NCBI RefSeq assembly: GCF_014251595.1
Contig: NZ_CP059192.1
Coordinates: forward strand, 358,468-422,467
Length of the DNA: 64,000 nucleotides
Origin: Blattabacterium cuenoti
GTDB taxonomy: Bacteria; Bacteroidota; Bacteroidia; Flavobacteriales; Blattabacteriaceae
Direction of reading: 5' to 3'
How positions within the stretch are numbered: position 1 is the first letter of the stretch; every line of letters starts with the position of its first letter. A program made the translations under genes and the position numbers. Below, one piece after another: positions 8,919-17,630 of the stretch. Under the pieces are notes generated by a model. It was not told where the DNA came from. It searched no databases and was given only the letters and a program-made list of their open reading frames with translations.

Positions 8919-10139
8919 ATGATGAAGGAAATAAAAACGGTTGATGACTTTAATTTCAAAAATCAAACGGCTCTAATAAGAGTTGATTTTAACGTTCCTG
9001 TAATTATTTCAAATCAATCTTACAAAATAGTAGATCACACACGTATTTTGAAAAGTATTCCTACTATTCAAAAAATCCTTTCTGAAAAAGGAAAAATTGT
9101 TATCATTTCTCATTTTGGAAGACCAAAAGGAATTCCTTCTAAAACTTATTCTTTAAAATTTTTAACAGATTACTTATCCCAACAATTAAAAATTACCGTT
9201 CATTTTTTTGAAGATTGTATAGGAGAAACTGTTATCGAAAAAGTTAATGAATTAAAAAATGGAGAAATCATACTATTGGAAAATTTACGTTTTTACAAAG
9301 AAGAAGAAACAGAAGATGAAAATTTTGCTTTTGAATTATCAAAATTAGGAAATATTTATGTTAACGATGCATTTGGAGTTGTCCATCGTTGTCATACTTC
9401 CATTACTATTCTTCCAAAGTTTTTTGGTAAAAAAAAATGTATTGGTTTTCTTATGAAAAAAGAAATCCAATATTTGGATCAATTTTTATGTGGAAAAGGA
9501 AAAAGACCTATTACCGTTATATTAGGAGGAGCAAAAATTGATTCCAAGATTGGAATTATTGAAAATATCATTGATTTTTCAGATTATATTTTGATAGGAG
9601 GCGGAATGTCTTATCCTTTCATTAAAATAAAAGGAGGAATAATAGGAGATTCTATCATTGAAAAAAATAAAAGAATCGAAAAAACATTAAAAAAAATTTT
9701 TCATAAATATCAAAATATAATGAATATTATACATCTTCCAAAAGATGTAATTATAGCTGACTCATTTAAAAATGAAGCCAATACCAAAATTGTGTCTATT
9801 GATTCTATTCCAAATGGATGGATGGGATTAGATATAGGTCCTTATTCTATAAAAAATTTTTGCAGAATTATAAAAAAATCTAAAACTATTTTATGGAATG
9901 GCCCTGTAGGAGTTTTTGAGTTTCCTAATTTTTCTTTAGGAACAAAATCTATAGCAAAAGCCATAGCAAATGCAACTGAAAAAGGAGCATTTTCCATAAT
10001 AGGAGGAGGAGACTCTATTGCTTCATTAAAAATGGAAAATTGCGAAAAAAAAATAAGTTATTTATCTACTGGAGGGGGAGCTATGTTAGATAGCTTAAAA
10101 AATAAAATACTTCCTGGAATAAAAGCAATAATGGAATAG
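8919..10139 (+). CDS. pgk: phosphoglycerate kinase
   Basis: Pgk makes ATP and 3-phosphoglycerate from 1,3-bisphosphoglycerate. The protein of about 406 residues shows RVDFNVPV near the N-terminus, ISHFGRPKG, the LLENLRFYKEEE block, NDAFGVVHRCHTS, the hinge-side GGAKIDSKI, the nucleotide-binding ILWNGPVGVFE and the C-terminal GGGDSIASL. The start is the first of two consecutive ATG codons (8919 and 8922), directly before KEIKTVDDF. An upstream TTG at 8892 would add residues without homology. With gpmI and eno elsewhere in the window, it keeps lower glycolysis or gluconeogenesis running. Confidence 0.96.
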   Translation: MMKEIKTVDDFNFKNQTALIRVDFNVPVIISNQSYKIVDHTRILKSIPTIQKILSEKGKIVIISHFGRPKGIPSKTYSLKFLTDYLSQQLKITVHFFEDCIGETVIEKVNELKNGEIILLENLRFYKEEETEDENFAFELSKLGNIYVNDAFGVVHRCHTSITILPKFFGKKKCIGFLMKKEIQYLDQFLCGKGKRPITVILGGAKIDSKIGIIENIIDFSDYILIGGGMSYPFIKIKGGIIGDSIIEKNKRIEKTLKKIFHKYQNIMNIIHLPKDVIIADSFKNEANTKIVSIDSIPNGWMGLDIGPYSIKNFCRIIKKSKTILWNGPVGVFEFPNFSLGTKSIAKAIANATEKGAFSIIGGGDSIASLKMENCEKKISYLSTGGGAMLDSLKNKILPGIKAIME

Positions 10140-10160
10140 AATGACAAGGGTTTTTTTAAT

Positions 10161-10168
10161 TATATTTG
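10161..10168 (+). promoter_or_regulatory. candidate sodA promoter -7 box
   Basis: TATATTTG matches TAnnTTTG exactly and would start a transcript about 20 bases before the sodA ATG. No -33 TTG is seen at the usual spacing, so it is a tentative site. Confidence 0.35.
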
Positions 10169-10195
10169 TTTTTTAGAACATTTAAACAAAGAACT

Positions 10196-10810
10196 ATGTC
10201 ATTTAAACTTCCAAAATTACTTTATTCATATCAAGATTTTGAGCCTTATATAGATAGAAAAACTATGGATATTCATTACAATAAACATCATGCTACTTAC
10301 ACCAATAATCTAAATGAGGCTATTTTAAATACTAAAATCACGAATTTTTCCATAGAAAAAATTTTAAAAATAGCTCATACTGAATCTTCAGTAATACGTA
10401 ATAATAGTGGAGGTTTTTATAATCATAATCTTTTTTGGGAAATATTAATACCTCATATAAAATATACTCATCCTAGCACAAGTTTTGATAAAATTATTCA
10501 AAAAAATTTTAATTCTTTTGATCTTTTTAAGAAAAGCTTTTCTCAAACCGCAATAAGTCACTTTGGTTCTGGATGGATTTGGTTATGTGTAAAAAAAGAT
10601 AAATTAGAAATTTGTTCGACTAACAATCAAGATAATCCTATTATGTACGGAATGGGTTGTGAAGGGTTTCCAATATTAGGATTAGATGTGTGGGAACACG
10701 CTTATTATTTACAATATCAAAATCGTCGTTTAGATTATATTTCTTCTTTTTGGAAAATTGTGAATTGGAAAAAAGTAGAAGAAAATTACATCGAAGCTAT
10801 AAATAAATAA
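10196..10810 (+). CDS. sodA: superoxide dismutase, manganese-type features
   Basis: The enzyme dismutates superoxide to oxygen and hydrogen peroxide. Metal ligands are visible as the histidine in DIHYNKHH (about residue 27), the one in FYNHNLFWE and the Asp and His of GLDVWEHAYY. The GG before FYNHN and the NNQDNP stretch (position of the MnSOD glutamine) favour manganese over iron, although cambialistic enzymes exist. The start at 10196 gives MSFKLPKLLYSYQDFEPYID, matching the family N-terminus, and a normal 204 residues. An earlier in-frame start would add ten unrelated residues. It lies between pgk and folB, all in the same direction. Confidence 0.94.
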   Translation: MSFKLPKLLYSYQDFEPYIDRKTMDIHYNKHHATYTNNLNEAILNTKITNFSIEKILKIAHTESSVIRNNSGGFYNHNLFWEILIPHIKYTHPSTSFDKIIQKNFNSFDLFKKSFSQTAISHFGSGWIWLCVKKDKLEICSTNNQDNPIMYGMGCEGFPILGLDVWEHAYYLQYQNRRLDYISSFWKIVNWKKVEENYIEAINK

Positions 10811-10821
10811 TATTTTTTTTC

Positions 10822-11178
10822 ATGGGAAAAATCATGTTAGAAAATATTAAATTATTTGGATTTCATGGATGTATGCCAGAAGAAAAATATATTGGATCTC
10901 ATTATACGATTAATATAGAAATTGAATTTGATTTTTATCAAGCGTCTATTAATGATGATTTGTCCAAAACTATTAATTATGTAGATTTGTATGACATTGT
11001 CAAAAAAGAAATGAATATCAATTCTAAATTAATTGAACATTTAGCTCGAAGAATCATTCAAAAAATAAAAGACTATAAAAGACCTTTAGTAAAATATACA
11101 AAAATTAAAATTTGTAAGGAAAATCCTCCGTTACAAGGAAATGTAGAGAGAGTTTGTGTTGTTTTAGAGGGTGATTAA
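10822..11178 (+). CDS. folB: dihydroneopterin aldolase
   Basis: FolB cleaves dihydroneopterin to 6-hydroxymethyl-dihydropterin and glycolaldehyde in folate synthesis. The 118-residue protein has the family signature LFGFHGCMPEEKYIGSHY near the N-terminus, NYVDLYDIV in the middle, the LIEHLARRI helix and the C-terminal KENPPLQGNVE with the catalytic lysine region. It starts 11 bases after sodA. Its stop is one base before tRNA-Cys, so the two are almost certainly co-transcribed. Confidence 0.93.
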   Translation: MGKIMLENIKLFGFHGCMPEEKYIGSHYTINIEIEFDFYQASINDDLSKTINYVDLYDIVKKEMNINSKLIEHLARRIIQKIKDYKRPLVKYTKIKICKENPPLQGNVERVCVVLEGD

Positions 11179-11179
11179 T

Positions 11180-11250
11180 GGCACTGTGGCCGAGTGGAAA
11201 GGCAGAGGTCTGCAAAACCTTTTATAGCGGTTCGATTCCGCTCTGTGCCT
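11180..11250 (+). tRNA. tRNA-Cys (anticodon GCA)
   Basis: A 71-base cloverleaf: acceptor GGCACTG with CTGTGCC and discriminator T (typical of Cys), anticodon stem GAGGT/ACCTT around CTGCAAA, and T arm AGCGG-TTCGATT-CCGCT. Position 6 and its partner 67 are both T, a U-U mismatch in the acceptor stem. A T7 run directly after the gene may end transcription. CCA is not encoded. Confidence 0.95.
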
Positions 11251-11328
11251 TTTTTTATTACATAACTTGATGTATATTTTTATGTTTTAAAAACAATAAA
11301 TTAACTTTATTATTGTACAAAAAAAAGG

Positions 11329-12081
11329 ATGAAGATAAATAATATTCTGATTTCGCAGCCACTTAGTGGAGGTTCTTATACTCCATATATAAAACTTAGC
11401 AAAAATAAAAATGTAAATATTGATTTTCGATCTTTCATAGAGGTAAAAGGAGCATCATCTAATGATGTAAGAAAACAGAAAATTAATTTTTCTGATTTTA
11501 CCGTAGTTCTTTTTATTAGTAAAAAATCTGTAGATCATTATTTTCGATTGGCAGAATCGATGCGTTTTAAAGTTCCTATTTCTATGAAATATATCTGTCA
11601 AACAGAACCTATTGCTTATTATTTACAGAAGTATATTGTCTTTAGAAAAAGAAAAATTCATATTGGGAATAAATCATTTAAAGATATTTTACCTTATATT
11701 AAAAAACATTCAAAAGAAAAATTTCTTTTACCTTCTTCGGATATATTAAAATCCGAAATACCTGATATACTCAATCAACAAAATATTTTTTGGAAAAGAG
11801 CTATTTTGTATAAAACAACTTCCAGTGATTTATCAGATTTAAAACATATATGTTATGATATTTTAGTTTTTTTTAGTCCAGCAGAAATCAAATCTTTATT
11901 TGATAACTTCCCTAAGTTTGATCAAAATAATATAAAAATTGCTACTTTTGGAAAAAATACTTTAGATGCCGCTTATAAAGCTGGATTAAAAATAGATATA
12001 AAAGTTCCAACACCAGAATTCCCTTCTATGTCTATGGCTTTAGAGAAATATATTAAAAAATTAAATACAATCAAATATTGA
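11329..12081 (+). CDS. hemD: uroporphyrinogen-III synthase family protein
   Basis: HemD closes hydroxymethylbilane to uroporphyrinogen III in heme and siroheme synthesis. Family sequences are poorly conserved, and this 250-residue protein is assigned on its overall pattern: ILISQPLSGGSYTPYIKLS at the N-terminus, NVNIDFRSFIEVKGASSNDV, a FTVVLFISKKSVDHYF strand-helix, KYICQTEPIAYYLQKYI and the second-domain IKIATFGKNTLDAAYKAGL. That layout matches flavobacterial HemD-like proteins. No other heme gene lies in the window. Siroheme would be needed by sulfite reductase, whose flavoprotein CysJ is encoded at 22.5-24.2 kb. It overlaps the following lipoprotein gene by 4 bases. Confidence 0.75.
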   Translation: MKINNILISQPLSGGSYTPYIKLSKNKNVNIDFRSFIEVKGASSNDVRKQKINFSDFTVVLFISKKSVDHYFRLAESMRFKVPISMKYICQTEPIAYYLQKYIVFRKRKIHIGNKSFKDILPYIKKHSKEKFLLPSSDILKSEIPDILNQQNIFWKRAILYKTTSSDLSDLKHICYDILVFFSPAEIKSLFDNFPKFDQNNIKIATFGKNTLDAAYKAGLKIDIKVPTPEFPSMSMALEKYIKKLNTIKY

Positions 12082-12803
12082 AAATACTTTTTATTTTTTT
12101 TTATTTCATAATTTCTTGTGCTAATTATAAATCTTTATCTGGAGGAGATAAAGATTTATCACCTCCACGTTTTTTGTATTCTACTCCTCAAAATCTCTCT
12201 ACTTGTGTTAAAATAAATTTAAAAGAAATTAAAATTTTTTTTGATGAAAATATAAAATTGTACGATATACATAACAATATAATTATAAATCCTTATTATA
12301 TACGTAAATATGTTATTTTTTATCCTATAAATTTTTCTAAAAAATATATTAGCATTCGATTAAAAAAAACTTTAAAAAAAAATACAACTTATAGTATTCA
12401 ATTTCATAACTGTATTAAAGACGATAAAGAAGGGAATATTTTACCTTTTTTTAAATACGTTTTTTCTACCGGAAAAAATATAGATTCAATTTATATTAAA
12501 GGAAATGTGAAAAAAAATATTTTTGAATTAAAAAATAAAAAAAATCTGATAATAGGATTATACCACATTAATAATTGTAACGATATAATTTTGAATAAAA
12601 AACCGGATTATATTGCTCATATAAATTATGAAAATAATCAATATAAAATTACATATATAAAAAAAGGAAAATACTTATTACTTTGTTTTGATGACAAAAA
12701 TGGAAATCAAATACATGAATCAAACAAAAAAGAATTGGTTTTTTTCAAAAAAACTTTTTTTTTATTAAAAGATAAAGAATTTGATATACAAATTTCTAAA
12801 TGA
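12078..12803 (+). CDS. putative lipoprotein with Ig-like (Big_5 type) domain, shortened
   Basis: The 241-residue protein starts at a TTG that overlaps the hemD stop (TTGA). It has a short hydrophobic signal ending in a lipobox-like FIISC with the cysteine at about residue 14, so it is probably lipid-anchored in the envelope. After that come GGDKDLSPPRFLYSTPQN and EIKIFFDENIKL, which resemble the start of the bacterial Ig-like domain found in Bacteroidota surface proteins (GGxKDxxPP...). Such proteins are usually 500 residues or longer, so only the N-terminal part seems to be kept. The function is unknown. It abuts glmS tail to tail with no spacer. Confidence 0.72.
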   Translation: MKILFIFFYFIISCANYKSLSGGDKDLSPPRFLYSTPQNLSTCVKINLKEIKIFFDENIKLYDIHNNIIINPYYIRKYVIFYPINFSKKYISIRLKKTLKKNTTYSIQFHNCIKDDKEGNILPFFKYVFSTGKNIDSIYIKGNVKKNIFELKNKKNLIIGLYHINNCNDIILNKKPDYIAHINYENNQYKITYIKKGKYLLLCFDDKNGNQIHESNKKELVFFKKTFFLLKDKEFDIQISK

Positions 12804-14660
12804 TTATTCTACTGTGACTGATTTTGCTAAATTTCTTGGTTGATCAACATTTTCTCCACGTATATGAGCGATTTGATAAGCTAATAATTGGAGAGGAATA
12901 ACCGTTACTAACGGACTAAGTATTTCAGAAATATTTGGTATTTTTATCACGTGATCTGCCAAAAGATTAACTTGAATATCTCCTTCATTAATTATAGCTA
13001 TCACTTTTCCTTTTCTAGCTTTTATTTCTTGAATATTTCCAATAATTTTATCATAACATCCTTTTTTCGTAGCAATAATCACTACAGGCATATTTTCATC
13101 AACCAAAGCTATAGGTCCATGTTTCATTTCTGCAGCAGGATAACCTTCTGCATGAATATAAGATATCTCTTTTAATTTTAAAGCTCCTTCTAAAGCAACG
13201 GGAAAATTAATTCCTCTACCTAAATAAAGAAAATTGTTAACATCATGATATTTTTGAGATATTTTTTTGATTGTATTATCCATTTTTAAAGTAAAATCAA
13301 CTTTTTCTGGAATTGATCCTAGTTCTTTACATAAAAATTGATAATGATAATCATTGATTGTAGATTTGTGTTTTCCTATGATTAAAGCTAATAAAACGAG
13401 CACTGTAATTTGTGCAGTAAATGCTTTTGTAGATGCAACTCCAATTTCAGGACCTGCATGTGTATAAGCTCCTGCATCTACATTTCGTGCAATTGATGAT
13501 CCAACAACATTGCAAATTCCAAACACAAAAGCTCCTTTCTTTTTTGCTAGTTTTAAAGCGGCTAAAGTATCAGCAGTTTCTCCTGATTGGGAAATCACAA
13601 TGATGACATCTTTTTTTCCTACAATAGGATTTCGATATCGGAATTCAGAAGCATATTCCACTTCTACCGGAATACGAGCAAGTTCTTCTAATAAATATTC
13701 TCCAATTAAACTAGCATGCCAAGAAGTTCCACATGCTACTATAGTTATACATTTAGCATTTATAAAAATATCTTTATGAGATTCAATCCCATCAATACAA
13801 ATAATTTTTTCTGGAATTAATAATCTACCTCTTAAAGTATCTAAAATTGTTTTGGGTTGTTCATATATTTCTTTCAACATAAAATATTTGTATTTTCCTT
13901 TTTCAATTTCTTTTAGATTGATTTTAAGTTTTTTAATAATTGGATTTAATCTATGATTATCTCTAATTTTTCTAAGATCTAGATCTAATTTTTTACCTTT
14001 TTTAAGGATTGCCATTTCTCCATCTTTTAAATAAAGAACATTTTTAGTATGATCTATAAAAGAAATAGGATCAGATGCAACAAAAAATTCTTTTTTATTT
14101 ATTCCTAAAGATAAAGGACTACCTAATTTAGCAACAATAATTGTTTCAGGATGAGACTTTTCTGCTACAGCAATAGAATAAGCTCCTACAATTTCATTTA
14201 ATGAAATTCTTACAGCTTCTTCTAAAGATAATTTATTTTCTTTTTTAATATATTCAATTAAATTAACTAAAACTTCTGTATCTGTTTTACTTTTAAAAGT
14301 AAATCCATTTTTTAATAAAATAATTTTAATCGCATAATAATTTTCTATAATCCCATTATGAATTATAATAAGTTCATTTGAATTAGAAACATGAGGATGA
14401 GCATTAATATCATCTGGAATCCCATGAGTAGCCCATCTTGTATGACCTATCCCCATTGTTCCTTTTATTTGTCTTTTATAAGAAGAAATTTTTTTTTCTA
14501 ATTCAAAAACTCTTCCTTTGGTCTTATATAAATTGTATCCATTTTTATAAAAAACGGCGACTCCAGAACTATCGTATCCTCTGTATTCTAATTTTTTTAA
14601 TCCATTAATGAGAATAGGATAAGCTTCTCTATAACCCAAATAAGCAATTATACCACACAT
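12804..14660 (-). CDS. glmS: glutamine--fructose-6-phosphate aminotransferase (isomerizing)
   Basis: GlmS makes glucosamine 6-phosphate from fructose 6-phosphate and glutamine, the first step to UDP-GlcNAc for peptidoglycan. The 618-residue protein has the N-terminal nucleophile cysteine (MCGIIAYLG), the class II amidotransferase GHTRWATHG, and two SIS domains with ACGTSWHA and VISQSGETADT, ending in the conserved PRNLAKSVTVE. No glmS ribozyme can fit: only 31 bases separate it from the upstream gene. It follows a starch-synthase-like gene on the same strand, a flavobacterial arrangement. Confidence 0.97.
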   Translation of the reverse strand: MCGIIAYLGYREAYPILINGLKKLEYRGYDSSGVAVFYKNGYNLYKTKGRVFELEKKISSYKRQIKGTMGIGHTRWATHGIPDDINAHPHVSNSNELIIIHNGIIENYYAIKIILLKNGFTFKSKTDTEVLVNLIEYIKKENKLSLEEAVRISLNEIVGAYSIAVAEKSHPETIIVAKLGSPLSLGINKKEFFVASDPISFIDHTKNVLYLKDGEMAILKKGKKLDLDLRKIRDNHRLNPIIKKLKINLKEIEKGKYKYFMLKEIYEQPKTILDTLRGRLLIPEKIICIDGIESHKDIFINAKCITIVACGTSWHASLIGEYLLEELARIPVEVEYASEFRYRNPIVGKKDVIIVISQSGETADTLAALKLAKKKGAFVFGICNVVGSSIARNVDAGAYTHAGPEIGVASTKAFTAQITVLVLLALIIGKHKSTINDYHYQFLCKELGSIPEKVDFTLKMDNTIKKISQKYHDVNNFLYLGRGINFPVALEGALKLKEISYIHAEGYPAAEMKHGPIALVDENMPVVIIATKKGCYDKIIGNIQEIKARKGKVIAIINEGDIQVNLLADHVIKIPNISEILSPLVTVIPLQLLAYQIAHIRGENVDQPRNLAKSVTVE

Positions 14661-14691
14661 TCTAGATAAAATTAGAATTTTTTTTATCTAT

Positions 14692-15510
14692 TTAATTGAT
14701 CTGTTCCAAAACAGTTTCTTTATAAAATTGTTGATAAACGGTTTCTATCTTTTCTACAGGGTAGTATTTTAATACTAACAATTTATTTATTTTTATATAA
14801 TCTTCTATTTCCTTTGGAAAAGAAAGATCACCTTTTATAATAGCATCAGAAAAATACATACATAATTTGATGAGATTAAAATAATTTGGATTTTCTAACA
14901 ATTTTAGTTTCTTAGATTTGATGCCATCAAATTTTATTTTTTTAATAATATTTTTATCCAAAGATCCTTTAAAAGGATTATTGTAAATAGATACAACAAT
15001 TTTGACATTTTGGTATACTGGATCATTTTTATAAAAATTTTTAATGTACAAAGGGATAAAAGAACTAATCCATCCATATATATGAATGATATCGGGTTTC
15101 CAATTCAACTTTTTTACAGTTTCTAAAACCCCTTTTGTAAAAAATAAAGCTCTTTCATCATTATCGTGAAAAAAAATTCCATTTTCATCTTCATCTATTG
15201 CTTTTCTTTTGAAATACTCTTCGTTATCTATAAAATAAACTTGTAATCTAGCATCAGGAATAGATGCTACTTTAATTAATAAAGGCTGGTCTATATCATT
15301 TATGACTAAATTTATGCCTGATAAACGGATGACTTCATGTAATTGATGTCTTCTTTCATTGATGACTCCAAAACGAGGCATAAATATACGTACATCGTTT
15401 CCTATTGATTGTATAAATTTAGTAGCTCTCAATACCGATAACGATATTAGATTTTCTGAAGAAAAGGGAAATAAATCTGAAGAAACATATAATATACGTT
15501 TACCTGTCAT
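14692..15510 (-). CDS. one-domain starch-synthase-like protein (GT5 N-terminal domain)
   Basis: The 272 residues correspond only to the N-terminal Rossmann half of glycogen/starch synthases (ILYVSSDLFPFSSENLISLS, RIFMPRFGVINERRHQLHEV, VYFIDNEEYFKRKA, PDIIHIYGW). The ADP-glucose-binding KxGGL motif near the start is absent and the C-terminal catalytic domain is missing. In flavobacteria such short proteins of about 270 residues also occur next to glmS, so this is probably not a recent truncation. A glycogen synthase reaction is therefore doubtful; a structural or regulatory role is possible but unproven. It is divergent from rnr and likely in one operon with glmS. Confidence 0.82.
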   Translation of the reverse strand: MTGKRILYVSSDLFPFSSENLISLSVLRATKFIQSIGNDVRIFMPRFGVINERRHQLHEVIRLSGINLVINDIDQPLLIKVASIPDARLQVYFIDNEEYFKRKAIDEDENGIFFHDNDERALFFTKGVLETVKKLNWKPDIIHIYGWISSFIPLYIKNFYKNDPVYQNVKIVVSIYNNPFKGSLDKNIIKKIKFDGIKSKKLKLLENPNYFNLIKLCMYFSDAIIKGDLSFPKEIEDYIKINKLLVLKYYPVEKIETVYQQFYKETVLEQIN

Positions 15511-15559
15511 ATTAGAGTTATTTTAAATTTTCTATATACAGTAAAAAAACGGATCATTG

Positions 15560-15567
15560 CAAATATA
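15560..15567 (-). promoter_or_regulatory. candidate promoter -7 box for the starch-synthase-like gene and glmS
   Basis: TATATTTG on the minus strand matches TAnnTTTG exactly, 50 bases before the start at 15510. A TTG (15595-15593 on the minus strand) lies 25 bases upstream, somewhat too far. It sits in the 166-base divergent spacer with rnr, where a promoter is expected. Confidence 0.35.
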
Positions 15568-15676
15568 ATAAATAATATCCTAAGTTTAATAACAAAAATG
15601 TTCAGTAATTTTTTGATCTAAAATCTTTAGATTATGGATTTATTAATTATTTATAATAGATAGATATGTTTTTGTC

Positions 15677-17626
15677 ATGAAAAAAGAAAAAAAAATAAAA
15701 AAAAAACATTATAATAATTTATCTACAGGATTGATTAACATTACTCATCATGGATATGCATTTGTTCATATTGACGAATTTCAAAATGATATTTTTATAC
15801 CTAAAAATAAAACTAATCGAGCTTTAAAAGGAGATTTAGTAAAAATTAGATTTTATTGTAACCGTAAAGGAATCAAAATGAAAGGAGAAGTATTAGAAAT
15901 AATAAAAAGAAAAACTAAAAAATTTATTGGGGTATTAAAATTAAACGTTCGATATAATGATAAATATGGAATAGTAAGTAATAATAATATTCATGTAGAT
16001 ATTTTAGTTCCCATACAAAAATTGAAAAAATATCATAACAATGATAAAGTACTGGTTCAAATCGTATCATGGCCTAAAAAATTTCAAAACCCTTTGGGTA
16101 AAATTGTTAAAGTATTTGGAGTTTCTGGTGAATATAAAACGGAAATTTTTTCTTTATTAGAAGAATATGGAATATCCTATGAATTTTCAAAAAAAATGGA
16201 AAATGAAGCTAAACAAATTTTTTCCAAATCAATTTTGGATATAAATTTCAGAAAAGACATGCGAAATGTCAATACTTTTACTATAGATCCCTTAGATGCA
16301 AAAGATTTTGATGATGCTCTTTCGATTAGAAAATTGAATGATGATACTTGGGAAATAGGAGTGCATATATCTGATGTTTCCTATTATATAAAAGAAGGAA
16401 GTTTATTAGATCAAGAAGCATATTTACGTGCTACATCTATTTATTTTGTAGGTAAGGTAATTCCTATGCTTCCTAAAATATTGTCGAATGATCTTTGTTC
16501 TTTGCAACCAAAAAAAGATAAATTGAGCTTTTCCTATATTTTTCATATGAATAGTCAAGGAAAAATATTGAAAAATTGGTTTGGAAAAACCATAATACGA
16601 TCTAACAGAAAATTCACATATGATGAAGTTCAATATATTATCGAACAAAAAAAAGGAGATTATTATGAAGATATTTATACATTATTTTTATTTTCTAAAA
16701 TTTTAATTCAAAATCGATTAAAAAATGGATCAATTTATCTAGATAAAATGGAAGTCAAATTTGATTTAGATCAAAAAAATAATCCAATATCTCTACATTT
16801 AGAAAAAAACAATGACGCTCATCGTTTAATTGAAGAATTTATGTTATTAACTAATCGTAAAATTTCAGAATTTGTTAGTCTAAATTTTAATGAAAAACCC
16901 TCTAATAAACTCTATATTTATAGAGTACACGAAAAACCTGATTTTCAGAAAATTTTTTTTCTAAAAAAAATAATAGAACCTTTAGGTTATTTTTTAGATT
17001 TAAAAAATTTAAAAACCTCTATTAATCATTTATTAAAAGAGATTAAAGGAAAACCAGAACAAAATATGATTGAAAATTTAATTCTTCGTACTATGAGTAA
17101 AGCCAAATATTCCACAAAAAATATAGGACATTACGGATTATCTTTCATATATTATACTCATTTTACATCTCCTATAAGGAGATATTCAGATATAATAGCT
17201 CATCGTTTATTATATCATTATTTAACAAATAATAAAGAATATAAACTTAACACTACAGATTTTTATGAAAAACAATCTTTACATTGTAGTAGTAAAGAAC
17301 GTTTAGCTATAGATGTAGAAAGAACATTTCTAAAATATATACAAGTTAAATATATAAAAAAATTTATAGGAGAAGAATTTTATGGAGTGATTACGGGTTT
17401 TACTGATTGGAGTGTTTATATTGATTTATTATTATTTCAAACTGAAGGTATGATAAGATTACGTGATATAAAAGAAGACTCTTACGTTCTAAATTCAAAT
17501 AGCTATAGTATAATCGGAAAGAAAAAAAGAAAAGTTTATCGTTTAGGTGATAAAATAAAAGTAAAACTTATAGATGTTAATATAGAAAAAAAGCAAATAG
17601 GTCTTCATTGGATGAACAATGTATAA
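15677..17626 (+). CDS. rnr: ribonuclease R (RNase II family exoribonuclease)
   Basis: RNase R degrades structured RNA from the 3' end and takes part in rRNA and mRNA quality control. The 649-residue protein has N-terminal cold-shock-like domains, then the RNB catalytic domain with the magnesium aspartates in TIDPLDAKDFDDALS (about residue 205), SYYIKEGSLLDQEA, YTHFTSPIRRYSDIIAHRLL, and a C-terminal S1 domain (GVITGFTDWSVYIDL...). It is about 70-150 residues shorter than free-living versions, mainly at both ends. The start MKKEKKIKKKHYNN is lysine-rich. It converges with coaD with 4 bases between stops. Confidence 0.95.
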   Translation: MKKEKKIKKKHYNNLSTGLINITHHGYAFVHIDEFQNDIFIPKNKTNRALKGDLVKIRFYCNRKGIKMKGEVLEIIKRKTKKFIGVLKLNVRYNDKYGIVSNNNIHVDILVPIQKLKKYHNNDKVLVQIVSWPKKFQNPLGKIVKVFGVSGEYKTEIFSLLEEYGISYEFSKKMENEAKQIFSKSILDINFRKDMRNVNTFTIDPLDAKDFDDALSIRKLNDDTWEIGVHISDVSYYIKEGSLLDQEAYLRATSIYFVGKVIPMLPKILSNDLCSLQPKKDKLSFSYIFHMNSQGKILKNWFGKTIIRSNRKFTYDEVQYIIEQKKGDYYEDIYTLFLFSKILIQNRLKNGSIYLDKMEVKFDLDQKNNPISLHLEKNNDAHRLIEEFMLLTNRKISEFVSLNFNEKPSNKLYIYRVHEKPDFQKIFFLKKIIEPLGYFLDLKNLKTSINHLLKEIKGKPEQNMIENLILRTMSKAKYSTKNIGHYGLSFIYYTHFTSPIRRYSDIIAHRLLYHYLTNNKEYKLNTTDFYEKQSLHCSSKERLAIDVERTFLKYIQVKYIKKFIGEEFYGVITGFTDWSVYIDLLLFQTEGMIRLRDIKEDSYVLNSNSYSIIGKKKRKVYRLGDKIKVKLIDVNIEKKQIGLHWMNNV

Positions 17627-17630
17627 AATT

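Noticed and set aside
13510..13779. 89-codon open frame on the plus strand
   Set aside because: Antisense of the conserved SIS-domain part of glmS; no start context or homology.
14661..14691. glmS ribozyme or riboswitch
   Set aside because: Only 31 bases lie between glmS and the upstream gene, too short for either.
16424..16648. Open frame opposite rnr
   Set aside because: Lies entirely within the RNB domain of rnr on the other strand.
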